Assembly: GCF_005484985.1 (NCBI RefSeq)
Contig: NZ_CP027942.1
Span: 2,604,001 to 2,668,000, forward strand
Direction of reading: 5' to 3'
Length of the DNA: 64,000 bases
DNA from: Agrococcus sp. SGAir0287
Lineage (GTDB): Bacteria > Actinomycetota > Actinomycetes > Actinomycetales > Microbacteriaceae
In this document: in pieces, positions 52,149 to 61,442 of the stretch
Position numbering within the stretch: position 1 is the first letter of the stretch
Layout: every line of letters starts with the position of its first letter
Translations under genes and position numbers: made by a program
Notes under the pieces: model-generated
The model's database searches: none
Told to the model about the DNA's origin: nothing
Seen by the model: only the letters and a program-made list of their open reading frames with translations

Positions 52149-53744
52149 TCAGCGGGTCGCGCGTCGACGCAGCGTGAGCGCGCCGCCGGCGATGAGGAGC
52201 ATCGCGAGCGCGACGATGGCCGCGAGCGGCTCGCCGCCGGTCGTCGGCAGCTGGCCCGCGCCGGTCGCCGTCGGGGATCCCGGCGCCGGTGCGCTCGGAG
52301 CCGGCGCGCTCGGGCCGGGCCTGCCCGGCGCGGGGGCGCTGGGCGACGGCGAGGCGGCGGCCTCCACGTCGATGACGACAGCGTCCGTGGCGCCGTCGAC
52401 GTGCGTCGCCGTGATGGTGTGCGGGCTCGCCGTCGGGAAGGTGACGGTCGCGCCGTCGACGACGTCGGTCGCGACGTCGGAGGTCAGCGTCACGTCCGCC
52501 GTCACGTCGCCCAACGACACGCCGCCGGCGTTGAAGCCCTCCGCCGTGAACGTCACGGAGCCGCCCTCGGCGACCTCGGTGCCCGACGGCGTGAGCTCGA
52601 TCGAGTCGACCGTGGCGTCGAGCTGCCAGGCGGCCTCGAGGACGTGGTCGAACGGCGTCGCGACGATCGTGTCGGCCGTCACGGTCGAGACGGAGCCGTC
52701 CTCGAGCGCGAACACCCATCCCTCGAAGTCGTAGCCGGCGCGCGTCGGCACTGGCAACGCGCCGTATGCGGCGTCGAACGTCACGACGCGGGTCGCGGGG
52801 TCGACGGTGCCGCCGGCGGCGTCGAGGGACACGAGGTACTGGTTCGCCGTGGAGGTCGGCGCGACGGTGAGGTCGCTCGTGACGACGTCGAACGCGCGGT
52901 CCCAGCCGGCGAAGGAGTAGCCGGTGCGCTCCGGCGCAGGCGGCGCCAGGGCGCCGCGCCCGTCCTCGACGACGACCTCGGACAGGGTGGTCCCCTCGAA
53001 GTCGACGAAGGTCACGCGGTGCTGCAGGAAGATCTCGAACGACGCGGTCGTCGACGCCGACGACAGCGTCGAGTCCGCGTCGGGCAGGAACGTCGCGTCG
53101 AGCTCGTACTCGCCGGGGAGGAGCTCGCCGCCGGGGAAGGTCTCCGAGAAGGTGCCGTCCGTGAGCGGCACCACGCTCGGCAGCACCGACTCCGCGCCCG
53201 CCGCGCGGAGCTCGAGCGCCAGCCGGCCGGGCACGGGACGGGCGGCGCTCGTGACCTCGACGGCGTAGGACACGTCCTCCAGCGTGCCGATGCGCGCCGG
53301 GATGCGGAAGGTGACGAGCGGCGTCGACGCGATGCGGTCGAGCACGTCGAACGAGATCGCGGTCTCACCGGACTGGCCGTGCACCGTGAACGTGCGGGCG
53401 ACGGGGTCGACGGCCGTGACGGCGTCGTAGTAGCGGTTCTCGCCGGGCACGAGCTCGAACGACTGGAGGCGCCCGCGGTCGTCGTAGCCCGCGACGTACG
53501 CACCCCAGTAGTTGCTCGCATCGGACAGGACGTGGAAGGTCATGCCGCGGTAGGACACCGCGGCGCACTCGTTCGCCACGCCGTAGCAGCCCTTGGTGCC
53601 CGGGGGCCGCTCCGAGGGCGGGGTGGGCGCGGCGATCGGCACGGGCACCTCGTCGGCGGCCTGCGCCGCGGGTGCGGCGGGCAGTGTCCACCCGACGAGG
53701 ACGACGGCCGCGAGGGCGAGGAGACGGAGGAGGTGTCGACGCAC
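52149..53744 (-). CDS. LPXTG cell-wall-anchored protein with InlB-type repeats
   Basis: A 531-residue surface protein. Signal peptide (HLLRLLALAAVVLVGWTLP, cleavage near AQA|AD), several beta-rich domains, two InlB/Listeria-Bacteroides repeat modules (TGYSFAGWDRAF and AGYDFEGWVFAL), a Pro/Ser/Ala stalk, and a sortase signal LPTTG followed by a hydrophobic helix and RRRATR. By motif it is anchored to peptidoglycan by a sortase, none of which is in this window. Ligand or partner unknown. The GTG at 53744 (VRRHLLRL) is preferred; longer readings lack a clear signal-peptide fit. Confidence 0.85.
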   Translation of the reverse strand: MRRHLLRLLALAAVVLVGWTLPAAPAAQAADEVPVPIAAPTPPSERPPGTKGCYGVANECAAVSYRGMTFHVLSDASNYWGAYVAGYDDRGRLQSFELVPGENRYYDAVTAVDPVARTFTVHGQSGETAISFDVLDRIASTPLVTFRIPARIGTLEDVSYAVEVTSAARPVPGRLALELRAAGAESVLPSVVPLTDGTFSETFPGGELLPGEYELDATFLPDADSTLSSASTTASFEIFLQHRVTFVDFEGTTLSEVVVEDGRGALAPPAPERTGYSFAGWDRAFDVVTSDLTVAPTSTANQYLVSLDAAGGTVDPATRVVTFDAAYGALPVPTRAGYDFEGWVFALEDGSVSTVTADTIVATPFDHVLEAAWQLDATVDSIELTPSGTEVAEGGSVTFTAEGFNAGGVSLGDVTADVTLTSDVATDVVDGATVTFPTASPHTITATHVDGATDAVVIDVEAAASPSPSAPAPGRPGPSAPAPSAPAPGSPTATGAGQLPTTGGEPLAAIVALAMLLIAGGALTLRRRATR

Positions 53745-53870
53745 GAGAGGCTCCAGGGACCGAGAGGTGACCGCCCGCTGGTGCGTGCGCGGCGAACGCT
53801 GCCGGTCGCTGCTGCCGATGCTAGGAGGTGAGGCTTGCTCACGCAAGAGCGAACCCCGATCGAGATCGGT

Positions 53871-54344
53871 TCAGTCGCCGACCGTCATGACCGTGCCACC
53901 CGTGACGCGCACGAGCTCGTCGAACGTGAGGAGGAAGACGGTGTCGGGGGTGCCGGCAGCCGCGGAGATGCGATCGTACGAGGCGAGCGCGACGTCGACG
54001 ATCGTGCGGATGGGCGACGGGTGCCCCGTGGGCGCGACGCCGCCGATGACCTGGCTCGTCGCCTGCCGCACCTGCTCGGGCGTCGCGCGCTCGATCGGCC
54101 CCTCGCCGAGCGCCTCGGCGAGCATCGCCGTGTCGACGCGGTGCGCGCCGCTCGTCATCACGAGCAGCGGCGCATCCGCCATCCAGAAGATCAGCGAGTT
54201 CGCGATCTGCCCCACCTCGATGCCGAGCGCGTCGGCCGCGGCCTTCGCGGTGTGCACCCCGCCGTCGAACTGCAGGATCTCGACGTCGACGCCGTGGTCG
54301 GCGAGCTGCTGCTGGATGGCGAGGGCCTTCGCGGGGATGGTCAC
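53871..54344 (-). CDS. YbaK/EbsC-family aminoacyl-tRNA deacylase
   Basis: A 157-residue editing-domain protein (VHTAKAAADALGIEVGQIANSLIF, VTSGAHRVD-like core, IGGVAPTGHPSPI, LLTFDELVRVTGG). The family removes misacylated amino acids from tRNA, such as Cys from tRNA-Pro. The conserved GGVAP...HP loop is present. The GTG at 54344 follows CAGGAT plus six bases. Confidence 0.88.
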   Translation of the reverse strand: MTIPAKALAIQQQLADHGVDVEILQFDGGVHTAKAAADALGIEVGQIANSLIFWMADAPLLVMTSGAHRVDTAMLAEALGEGPIERATPEQVRQATSQVIGGVAPTGHPSPIRTIVDVALASYDRISAAAGTPDTVFLLTFDELVRVTGGTVMTVGD

Positions 54345-54369
54345 GCAGCCATCCTGCCAAGACCGGAGA

Positions 54370-54438
54370 CACGAGATGACGCCGAGTGGCGCGTCGAGGG
54401 CGCATTCCGCTCGAGGCCGCGCTCAGCGTCATCTCGTG
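54370..54438. repeat. Long-loop inverted repeat between ybaK-like and GH38 genes
   Basis: 13-bp arms CACGAGATGACGC (54370-54382) and complement (54426-54438), loop 43 bases. It lies between divergent starts, so it is not a terminator here. Same CACGAGATG arm as the element at 62984 and near-match to 28499. Confidence 0.65.
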
Positions 54439-54564
54439 CGGGAGTCGCGCATCTCTCCCTTCGCACGCGGCATCCAGCCGCGCACCCCGTCGCGGGCCTA
54501 CGCTGGCGCCGACCGCCGCGCCGAGGATGCGCGACGGCGACCTCGATGCGCATGAGGAGGTGCC

Positions 54565-57555
54565 GTGCGGCGGCTCGCCAGCTGGCTCGTGGGGCTCCCC
54601 GCCGAGCAACCGGCCGCGTACCGGCGGCTGCGCGCGATGCGCTCCCGCATCTGGCGCCGCATCGTGCCGCTCGAGGCCTCGATCCTCGTGAGCGGCGAAC
54701 CCACGCCGTTCGGCGACTGGCGCGCGAGCGACTTCACGCCGCTGCGGCCGGGCACCGCGTGGGGCGGCGTGCACGAGTGCGGCTGGATCCACCTGACCGG
54801 CGCCGCCTCCCCCGATCCGCGCGCCGAGGTGCTGCTGGGCCTGCGGGGCGAGAGCCTCGTGCACGACGCCGCGGGCGAGGTGCTCGACGCCACGACGACG
54901 GTCTACCTGCAGGGCGACCTGCCGCATCCCGGCGGCCGCTTCCGGGCGGTGCGGGGCGTCGACGTCTCGCAGCGCATCGACCTGTACGCCGATGCGACGT
55001 ACAACGGGTTCCTCATCTACCCCGTCGGCCGTGCCGTCTTCCACGGCGCGCACCTCGCCGTGCGCGACGAGACGGCCTACGGCCTCTACTTCGACGCGCT
55101 CACGCTCACGCAGCTCGCCGGCCACACCGACGACGACGCGCTGCGTCGAACGCTGCGCGCCGCGCTCGACGATGCGTGGGCGCGGTTCCGCGCGGGCGAC
55201 CTCGCCGCCGCGCGCGCCACCCTCGCGCCATCGCTCGCCGGTGGCGCGACCGACCCGCTCGAGTACACCGCCGTGGGCCACGGGCATCTCGACATGGCGT
55301 GGCTGTGGCCGCTGCGGGAGACGCGGCGCAAGTCGGCGCGCACCTACACGCGGCAGCTGCACGCCGTCGAGCGGCACCCCGGCTACGTCTACGGCACGAG
55401 CCAGCCGCAGCAGCTGCAGTGGCTGCGCGACCGGCATCCGGCGCTCTTCGAACGGCTGCGCGCCGCGATCGCCGCGGGCAGCGTCGAGGCGCAGGGCTCG
55501 TTCTGGATCGAGCCCGACACCAACCTGCCCAGCGGCGAGTCGCTCATCCGCCAGGCCGTCGTGGGCCGTCGCTTCTGGCAGCGCGAGCTCGGCCTCACCG
55601 ACGATCGGATGCGGCTGTGCTGGCTGCCGGACACCTTCGGCTACTCCGGTGCGCTGCCGCAGATCCTGCGCGGCACGGGCATGGAGTGGTTCCAGACGAT
55701 CAAGCTCGCCTGGAACACGGTGAACGACTTCCCGCACCGCTCGTTCCGCTGGGCGGGCATCGACGGCACCGAGGTGCTCGTGCACATGCCCCCGGAGGGC
55801 GACTACAACTCCCGCGCCGCCGCCGACGGGCTGCTGCGCGGGCTGCGGCAGCATCCCGAGCGCTCGACGGGCACGGCGCTGCTCGTGTACGGGGGCGGCG
55901 ACGGCGGTGGCGGCCCGAGCGAGGTGCACCACGAGGTGCTCGACCGGGAGATCGGGCCGGACGGCGCCGGCATCCCGGGCCTGCCGCGCGTGCGCCGCGG
56001 CAGCGCCTCCGAGTTCTTCCGCGACCTCGCGACGCGCGACGTCCCTCACGTGCACCACGGCGAGCTCTACCTCGAGAAGCACCAGGGCACGTACACGACG
56101 CAGGCGGCGACGAAGCGCTGGAACCGCACCCTCGAGCGGCTGCTGCACGACGTGGAGGCGCTCGCCGCCGCGCACGGGCCCGCGGTGCGCGAGCGCGTCC
56201 GCGAGGAGCTCGAGCCCGTGTGGCAGGAGGCGCTGCTGCAGCAGTTCCACGACATCCTCCCCGGCTCGTCGATCGCGCGCGTGCACCGCGAGTCCGTCGC
56301 CGCGTTCGAGCGCCTCGCCGGCGTCGTCGAGCACCGCATCGACGCGCTCGTCGCCGCGCTGCCGACGCACGGCGACGCCCCGGCGGCGCTGAACCTCGCG
56401 CCCGTCGCGCGCGACGAGCCGATCCTCGTCGACGGCACGTGGATGCGAGCGCAGGTGCCGCCGTACGCGACGGCCGCGCTCGTGCCCGAGCCCGCGCATC
56501 CCGAGCTCGTCGCCGACGCCGCCGGACTCGCGAACGGGCTCGTGACGCTGCGGTTCGACGATGCGACCGGCACGATCGTCTCGATGCTCGACGCCGACGG
56601 GTTCGAGCACGCGGGCGAGGGGCTGGGACGCCTGGTGCTGCAGCGCGACCCGCTGCAGATCCCGTGGGACGCATGGGACATCTCGCCGCGAGCCGCGGCC
56701 GCGAGCGGCACACCGCTGCGGGTCGTCGAGCGCTCCTGGCACGTCCACGGTCCCCGCGCCGTGCGCCGGCACGTGCTCGAGGGGCCGCGGGTCCGTGTGC
56801 GGCAGGACGTCGTGCTCGAGGCCGGCACGATGCTCGTGCGCTTCGAGACGCACGTCGACTGGCACCAGACGCATCGCATGCTTCGCGTCGAGCACCGACC
56901 GACGCGGTACGGACCCGAGGCGCTGTGCGAGATCCAGATGGGCCACATCCGACGCGCGACGACCGAGCGCGACAGCGTCGAGCGGGCCCAGTTCGAGGTG
57001 TGCGCGCATCGCTGGCTCGCCGTGGAGGACGCGTCGGGCGCGGGCTTCGCGATGCTCAACGACGGCAAGTACGGGCATCGCGCGAAGCACGGTCTGCTGT
57101 CGCTGAACCTGCTGCGCTCCCCCACCTTCCCCGATCGCACCGCCGACCGCGGCGAGCACGCCTTCGCGTACGCCATCCGCCCGTACGCCGCCGGCGCACT
57201 GCATGAGGTGATCGCCGACGGCTACCGGCTGCAGGCTCCGCCGCGGCTCGTGCCGGGGCGCGCGGATGCGCTGCCGTCGCTCGTGACGTCGACGGACCCC
57301 GGGGTCGTGGTCGAGACGATCGCGCCGGCCTACGAGGGCGACGGCGCCGTCGTGCGCGTCTACGAGTCGCTCGGTCGCGCCACGACGACGTCGCTGACCA
57401 CGGCCATCCCGCACCGCGCCGCGTGGCGCACCGACATGCTCGAGCGCCGCGTCGACGCCGACGGCGGGCTCGACCTCGACGCGGGTCCCGCCGACCTCGG
57501 CGCCGTGACCCTGCGACCGTTCGAGATCGCGACGTTCGTGCTGGGGTCGCCGTGA
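54565..57555 (+). CDS. GH38-family alpha-mannosidase
   Basis: A 996-residue glycoside hydrolase of family 38. Zinc-site motif GHGHLDMAWLWPLRET (about residues 230-245), nucleophile Asp in LCWLPDTFGYSG, HHGELYLEKHQGTYTTQA, and QFHDILPGSSI, then a long beta-rich C-terminal part. Likely cytosolic, no signal peptide. It would cleave alpha-mannosides, perhaps from mannosylated lipids or host glycans. No transporter or other sugar gene is adjacent. GTG at 54565 with GAGGAGG five bases upstream. Confidence 0.93.
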   Translation: MRRLASWLVGLPAEQPAAYRRLRAMRSRIWRRIVPLEASILVSGEPTPFGDWRASDFTPLRPGTAWGGVHECGWIHLTGAASPDPRAEVLLGLRGESLVHDAAGEVLDATTTVYLQGDLPHPGGRFRAVRGVDVSQRIDLYADATYNGFLIYPVGRAVFHGAHLAVRDETAYGLYFDALTLTQLAGHTDDDALRRTLRAALDDAWARFRAGDLAAARATLAPSLAGGATDPLEYTAVGHGHLDMAWLWPLRETRRKSARTYTRQLHAVERHPGYVYGTSQPQQLQWLRDRHPALFERLRAAIAAGSVEAQGSFWIEPDTNLPSGESLIRQAVVGRRFWQRELGLTDDRMRLCWLPDTFGYSGALPQILRGTGMEWFQTIKLAWNTVNDFPHRSFRWAGIDGTEVLVHMPPEGDYNSRAAADGLLRGLRQHPERSTGTALLVYGGGDGGGGPSEVHHEVLDREIGPDGAGIPGLPRVRRGSASEFFRDLATRDVPHVHHGELYLEKHQGTYTTQAATKRWNRTLERLLHDVEALAAAHGPAVRERVREELEPVWQEALLQQFHDILPGSSIARVHRESVAAFERLAGVVEHRIDALVAALPTHGDAPAALNLAPVARDEPILVDGTWMRAQVPPYATAALVPEPAHPELVADAAGLANGLVTLRFDDATGTIVSMLDADGFEHAGEGLGRLVLQRDPLQIPWDAWDISPRAAAASGTPLRVVERSWHVHGPRAVRRHVLEGPRVRVRQDVVLEAGTMLVRFETHVDWHQTHRMLRVEHRPTRYGPEALCEIQMGHIRRATTERDSVERAQFEVCAHRWLAVEDASGAGFAMLNDGKYGHRAKHGLLSLNLLRSPTFPDRTADRGEHAFAYAIRPYAAGALHEVIADGYRLQAPPRLVPGRADALPSLVTSTDPGVVVETIAPAYEGDGAVVRVYESLGRATTTSLTTAIPHRAAWRTDMLERRVDADGGLDLDAGPADLGAVTLRPFEIATFVLGSP

Positions 57556-57592
57556 CCGACGGGGCCGCCGCCCGCGCTGCCGCAGCCTCACC

Positions 57593-58645
57593 CTAGGCGA
57601 TGCGGCTGCCCGGCGCGAGGTGCCGTGCGGGCGCCCTCGTGCGTGCGATCGCGCCGGCGACGAGGCCGCCTGCGAGCAGCAGGTGCACGCCGAGGCCCAC
57701 GAACCAGCTCGGCACGCTGCTCGCGTACACCTCGTCGGTGGTGTCGGTCGGCGAGTACGGCGCGCCGTACAGCGCCTCCTCGTCCTCGCAGTCGCCCGGC
57801 CACGTCGGCGCCTGCTGCGCCTGGCGCACGAGCAGCGAGATGCCCGAGAAGACGTCGTCGGGCTGCCCGTAGGAGCCGAACGAGGGCGGGATCGCATCCG
57901 CCATCACGACGAAGGGGTTCGCGGCGAGCGTCCACCAGATGAGGTCGGTGCGCGGTTGCGAGACCTCGTAGGTGCCGTCGACGACGCACGTCGTCGTCGC
58001 GCCGTCGTCGGTCGACTCGTAGTACAGGCTCGGCACCTCGCGGGTCTCCTGCACGACGAGCGCGCCGATGCCGAAGGCGATGAGCGAGCCGAGGCCGAGC
58101 ACGGCGATGGCGAGGTACGTGGTCACGATGGAGAAGACCGGCGTGCGCAGCAGTCCTGACAGGCCGACGCCGATCGCGGCCGTGACGCCGATCTCGAGCA
58201 CGAGGATGACGACGCCCACCACGACGACCTCGGGGCGCAGCCCGCCGAGCGCCATCGCCACGAGCAGGAACGGCACCGTGACGAGGAGGAAGCCGAGCGA
58301 GGCGATCCACGCCGCGAGCAGCTTGCCGAGCACGAGCTGCGTCGCGGTGACCTGCGTGAGCTGCGTGGCGGCGAGCGTGCCCGCCTCGCGCTCGCCGTTG
58401 ATCGCGGCGCCGCACAGCGCGGGGGTGACGAGCATCGCCACGAGCAGGACGAGGAAGAGCACCGTCGAGAAGACGAGGCCGCCGATGTCCTGCGGCGTCG
58501 ATCCGAGCCCGAGGAAGAGCACGAGGATGACGGCGCCCGTCACGAGGCCGACGACGCCGAGCAGCACGTACCAGGCGACGCTGCGCACGCGCTGCCGCAG
58601 CTCGAGCTGCACGACCACGCCCAGCAGACCCATCCAGGCGCTCAT
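57593..58645 (-). CDS. ABC exporter permease (ABC-2 type)
   Basis: A 350-residue membrane protein with six hydrophobic segments, an ABC-2-like loop CGAAINGEREAGTLAATQLTQ between helices 2 and 3, and a large extracytoplasmic insertion (about residues 215-310) with two Cys. Coupled to the ATPase gene upstream by a 4-base overlap (ATGA). Substrate unknown. Confidence 0.85.
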   Translation of the reverse strand: MSAWMGLLGVVVQLELRQRVRSVAWYVLLGVVGLVTGAVILVLFLGLGSTPQDIGGLVFSTVLFLVLLVAMLVTPALCGAAINGEREAGTLAATQLTQVTATQLVLGKLLAAWIASLGFLLVTVPFLLVAMALGGLRPEVVVVGVVILVLEIGVTAAIGVGLSGLLRTPVFSIVTTYLAIAVLGLGSLIAFGIGALVVQETREVPSLYYESTDDGATTTCVVDGTYEVSQPRTDLIWWTLAANPFVVMADAIPPSFGSYGQPDDVFSGISLLVRQAQQAPTWPGDCEDEEALYGAPYSPTDTTDEVYASSVPSWFVGLGVHLLLAGGLVAGAIARTRAPARHLAPGSRIA

Positions 58646-59874
58646 CGGCGCGCTCCCCTCGTCGACGGCCCGCCCGGCGCATCCGGCCCGCCCTGCAGCC
58701 CCAGGAACGTGCGCTCGATCGTGCCGACCGTCGGCGCGTAGTGCACGACGGGCACGCCCTGCGCCACGAGCCGGGCGAGCAGGTCGGCGGCATCCTCGTC
58801 GCGATCGACGACGACCGTCGTCGCATCGCCCTCGACGCGCACGCGGTCGATCGCGACGCCGATCCTGGCGATCGCGAGCGAGAGCGCGGCGGGATCGAGG
58901 GAGCGGATGCGCCACGTCGCCGACGTGCCGCGAGCGCTCGCGACGCGCTCGCCCGACACGACCTCGCCGTGCTCGACGAAGACCGAGGCGTCCGCCACCT
59001 CGTCGAGCTCGCCGAGGTCGTGGCTCGACACGAGCACGGTCGCACCCGCGTCGGCGAGGTCGCGCAGCAGGCCGCGCAGCCGCAGCCGCGACGCCGGATC
59101 GAGGCCGGCGGCGGGCTCGTCGAGCAGCAGCACGCTCGGGTGGTGCACGAGCGCGCGCGCGAGCCCGAGCCGCTGCTGCTGCCCGCGCGAGAGCACGCGG
59201 CTCGGACGGTCGGCGAGCTGCTCGAGGTCGAGCAGCGCCACGAGCTCGTCGGCGCGCTGCCGCGCGAGCCGCACCGGCATGCCGTGCAGCCTGCCGACCA
59301 TGCGCAGCACGGTGCGCGGCGTGAGCGTGCGCCACGTGCCGAGCACGTCGGGCATCCAGCCGAGCACGCGACGGGCGGCGCGCGGCTCGGCGACGGGGTC
59401 GATGCCGCCGACGCGGATGCGGCCGGCGTCCGGCGCGAGGAGCGACGCGAGCATGAGCATGAGGGTCGTCTTGCCGGCGCCGTTCGGCCCGATGAGCGCC
59501 GTGACGCTGCCCGGGGCGGCCGAGAACGTCATCGACCGCACGGCGTGCACGGACCCGAACGCGCGACGCACGTCGACCACGTCGATGCCGGCCGGGCGCG
59601 GCGACGCGCCGGGCGCTGCGCCGGGCATCTGCGCCGCAGCGGGGTGCGTCGATGCCGGCGCCATGGGCGCCGGCGGCGTGCCGTCGGGCGCGAGCCACCT
59701 CGGCTCGGCGGCGACGCCTGCCCCAGCGGCGTGCGGCGGTCGCGCATGCTGGCCGGGTGCGGCGGGGCGCTCGAAGCGGCGGTCGTGGGCGTCGTGCTCG
59801 GTCGCGGGCGGTGCCGGCTGCGCGTCGGGGGTCGGCTGCTCGGGTCGGTCTGCGGTCGACTCGTCGGGCGGCAT
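58642..59874 (-). CDS. ABC exporter ATP-binding protein with long N-terminal tail
   Basis: A 410-residue ABC ATPase: Walker A GPNGAGKTT, signature LSRGQQQRL, Walker B VLLLDEPAAGLDP, and a His-loop SSHDLGE. Before it lies a 95-residue Pro/Ala-rich disordered extension, longer than usual. The ATG at 59874 is seven bases after a TAGCCT box. Partner of the permease downstream. Confidence 0.9.
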   Translation of the reverse strand: MPPDESTADRPEQPTPDAQPAPPATEHDAHDRRFERPAAPGQHARPPHAAGAGVAAEPRWLAPDGTPPAPMAPASTHPAAAQMPGAAPGASPRPAGIDVVDVRRAFGSVHAVRSMTFSAAPGSVTALIGPNGAGKTTLMLMLASLLAPDAGRIRVGGIDPVAEPRAARRVLGWMPDVLGTWRTLTPRTVLRMVGRLHGMPVRLARQRADELVALLDLEQLADRPSRVLSRGQQQRLGLARALVHHPSVLLLDEPAAGLDPASRLRLRGLLRDLADAGATVLVSSHDLGELDEVADASVFVEHGEVVSGERVASARGTSATWRIRSLDPAALSLAIARIGVAIDRVRVEGDATTVVVDRDEDAADLLARLVAQGVPVVHYAPTVGTIERTFLGLQGGPDAPGGPSTRGARR

Positions 59875-59952
59875 GCGTCCGAGGCTAGGCGGCCCGCCTG
59901 GACGCGCGCGTCATCCGCGCGGACGACGTCCGCGGACCCGCCGCCGATCCCC

Positions 59953-59958
59953 TAGCGT
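59953..59958 (+). promoter_or_regulatory. -10 box (leaderless) of the RhtA-like gene
   Basis: TAGCGT followed by CGAGTG and the GTG at 59965. This fixes the start three bases after an earlier in-frame GTG. Confidence 0.6.
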
Positions 59959-59964
59959 CGAGTG

Positions 59965-60858
59965 GTGCGGATGGATCGTCGTGGCGGCTCGGGCATCGCC
60001 CTCGTGCTCGCGGGCATCTGCTCGGTGCAGGCGGGCGCCTCGGTCGCGAAGCTGCTGTTCGAGCACCTGGACCCCGCCGCGGTCACGTGGCTGCGGCTCG
60101 CGTTCGCATCCCTCATCCTCCTCGTCGTCGCGCGGCCGAAGGTGCGCGCGTGGGATCGGCGCACCTGGCGCGCCGTCGTGCTGCTGGGCGTCGCCCTCGC
60201 GGGCATGAACCTCATGTTCTACGTCGCGATGGAGCGCATCCCGCTCGCGCTCGCCGTGACGCTCGAGCTGCTTGGTCCGCTCGTGCTCGCGCTCGTGCTC
60301 TCGCGCCGATGGGTCGAGGCCGCGTGGGTGCTGCTCGCCGGCTGCGGCGTGGGCATCATCGGCGCGCAGTCGCTCACGGGCGCGCTCGACGCGCTCGGCG
60401 TGCTCCTCGCGCTCGCCGCGGGCGCGTGCTGGGCGGGCTACATCCTCGCGTCCCACCGCGTCGGCGAGCTCGTGCCGGGCGTCGGCGGGCTCACGGCCGC
60501 CATGTGCATCGCCGCGGTGCTCACGACGCCCTTCGGCGCGGTCGGCGCCGTGACCGGCGTCGCGGCGCAGCCGTGGCTGCTGCTGCCCGCGCTCGGCGTC
60601 GCGATCCTCTCGAGCGCGCTCGCGTACGCGTTCGAGCTCGCGGCGCTGCGCCGCATCCCGCCCAGGGTGTTCGGCGTGCTCATGGCGCTCGAGCCCGTCG
60701 CGGCGGGGCTCTTCGCGCTCGCCATCGTCGGCGAGGGCATCGGCGGGCTGCAGATGCTCGCGCTCGGCATCGTCGTCGTCGCGGCCGCCGGCGTCGCCCT
60801 CACGGCCGCGAAGGAGCCGACGGTCACGCCCGACACGGGCGCCATCGTGCAGCAGTAG
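59965..60858 (+). CDS. RhtA/EamA-like amino-acid or metabolite exporter
   Basis: A 297-residue ten-helix transporter of the DMT superfamily, with the RhtA-like segment RIPLALAVTLELLGPLVLAL and a second repeat marked by GACWAGYILASHRVG. RhtA exports threonine and homoserine in enterics; the substrate here is uncertain. A strong inverted repeat follows 30 bases after the stop. Confidence 0.85.
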   Translation: MRMDRRGGSGIALVLAGICSVQAGASVAKLLFEHLDPAAVTWLRLAFASLILLVVARPKVRAWDRRTWRAVVLLGVALAGMNLMFYVAMERIPLALAVTLELLGPLVLALVLSRRWVEAAWVLLAGCGVGIIGAQSLTGALDALGVLLALAAGACWAGYILASHRVGELVPGVGGLTAAMCIAAVLTTPFGAVGAVTGVAAQPWLLLPALGVAILSSALAYAFELAALRRIPPRVFGVLMALEPVAAGLFALAIVGEGIGGLQMLALGIVVVAAAGVALTAAKEPTVTPDTGAIVQQ

Positions 60859-60887
60859 TCGCCCCGCGCGGACCCGTCCTCGCGTTC

Positions 60888-60951
60888 CGAGGTGCGGCTG
60901 CTGCACTCGGGTGCTGGTGCAACGGCACCTGAGCGCAGCAGCCGCACCTCG
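60888..60951. repeat. Long-loop inverted repeat after the RhtA-like gene (likely terminator)
   Basis: 17-bp perfect arms (60888-60904, CGAGGTGCGGCTGCTGC, and 60935-60951). The 30-base loop contains a further imperfect inverted repeat (CTCGGGTGC...GCACCTGAG). Probably folds into a long extended hairpin in RNA. Confidence 0.75.
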
Positions 60952-60993
60952 CAACCCTGGGGATGGGCGACGTGCGCGCGGAATGATGGAGGC

Positions 60994-61431
60994 GTGAGCG
61001 ACGGCCGGTGGAGCGGGCGCGACGCCGACGAGGTCGAGCGGCTGCGCCGCGGCGAGCTGCCGCCCATCGTGCGCGTGCCGATGCCCGAGCGCATCGATGT
61101 CGCCGCGACCTCGGACGCGGCGGACGACGCGGCGGCGGCGCACGCGGCGGCGCTCGCCGATCGGCCGCCGTGGGCGGCCATCGCCGGAGCCGTCGTCCTC
61201 GCGGTGCTCGCCTTCATCCCGCACCTCGTGGCGCCGACGATCGCGCTGCTCGTCTCGCTCGTCGCGGCGCCGCTGTCGTGGAGCATGCACCGCATCAGCG
61301 CCGGCCGACGGCGACGCGCCTACGTGGCGCTCGCCGGCACGCTCGTGCTCGTCGCGGTGCTCGCGGTCGCGGCGCCCATCGTCTGGGTCGAGCTCGGCGT
61401 GCTGTCCTGGCCGACGCTGCCGCGCGGCTGA
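60994..61431 (+). CDS. Two-helix membrane protein, 145 aa
   Basis: A charged Ala/Asp-rich N-terminus (about 60 residues) followed by a hydrophobic pair (about residues 67-95), a basic loop SAGRRRRAYVAL, and a third hydrophobic segment (VLVAVLAVAAPIVW). No family recognised. The GTG at 60994 has GGAGG close upstream and also AATGAT six bases upstream. Confidence 0.6.
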   Translation: MSDGRWSGRDADEVERLRRGELPPIVRVPMPERIDVAATSDAADDAAAAHAAALADRPPWAAIAGAVVLAVLAFIPHLVAPTIALLVSLVAAPLSWSMHRISAGRRRRAYVALAGTLVLVAVLAVAAPIVWVELGVLSWPTLPRG

Positions 61432-61442
61432 CGCGGCGCCCC

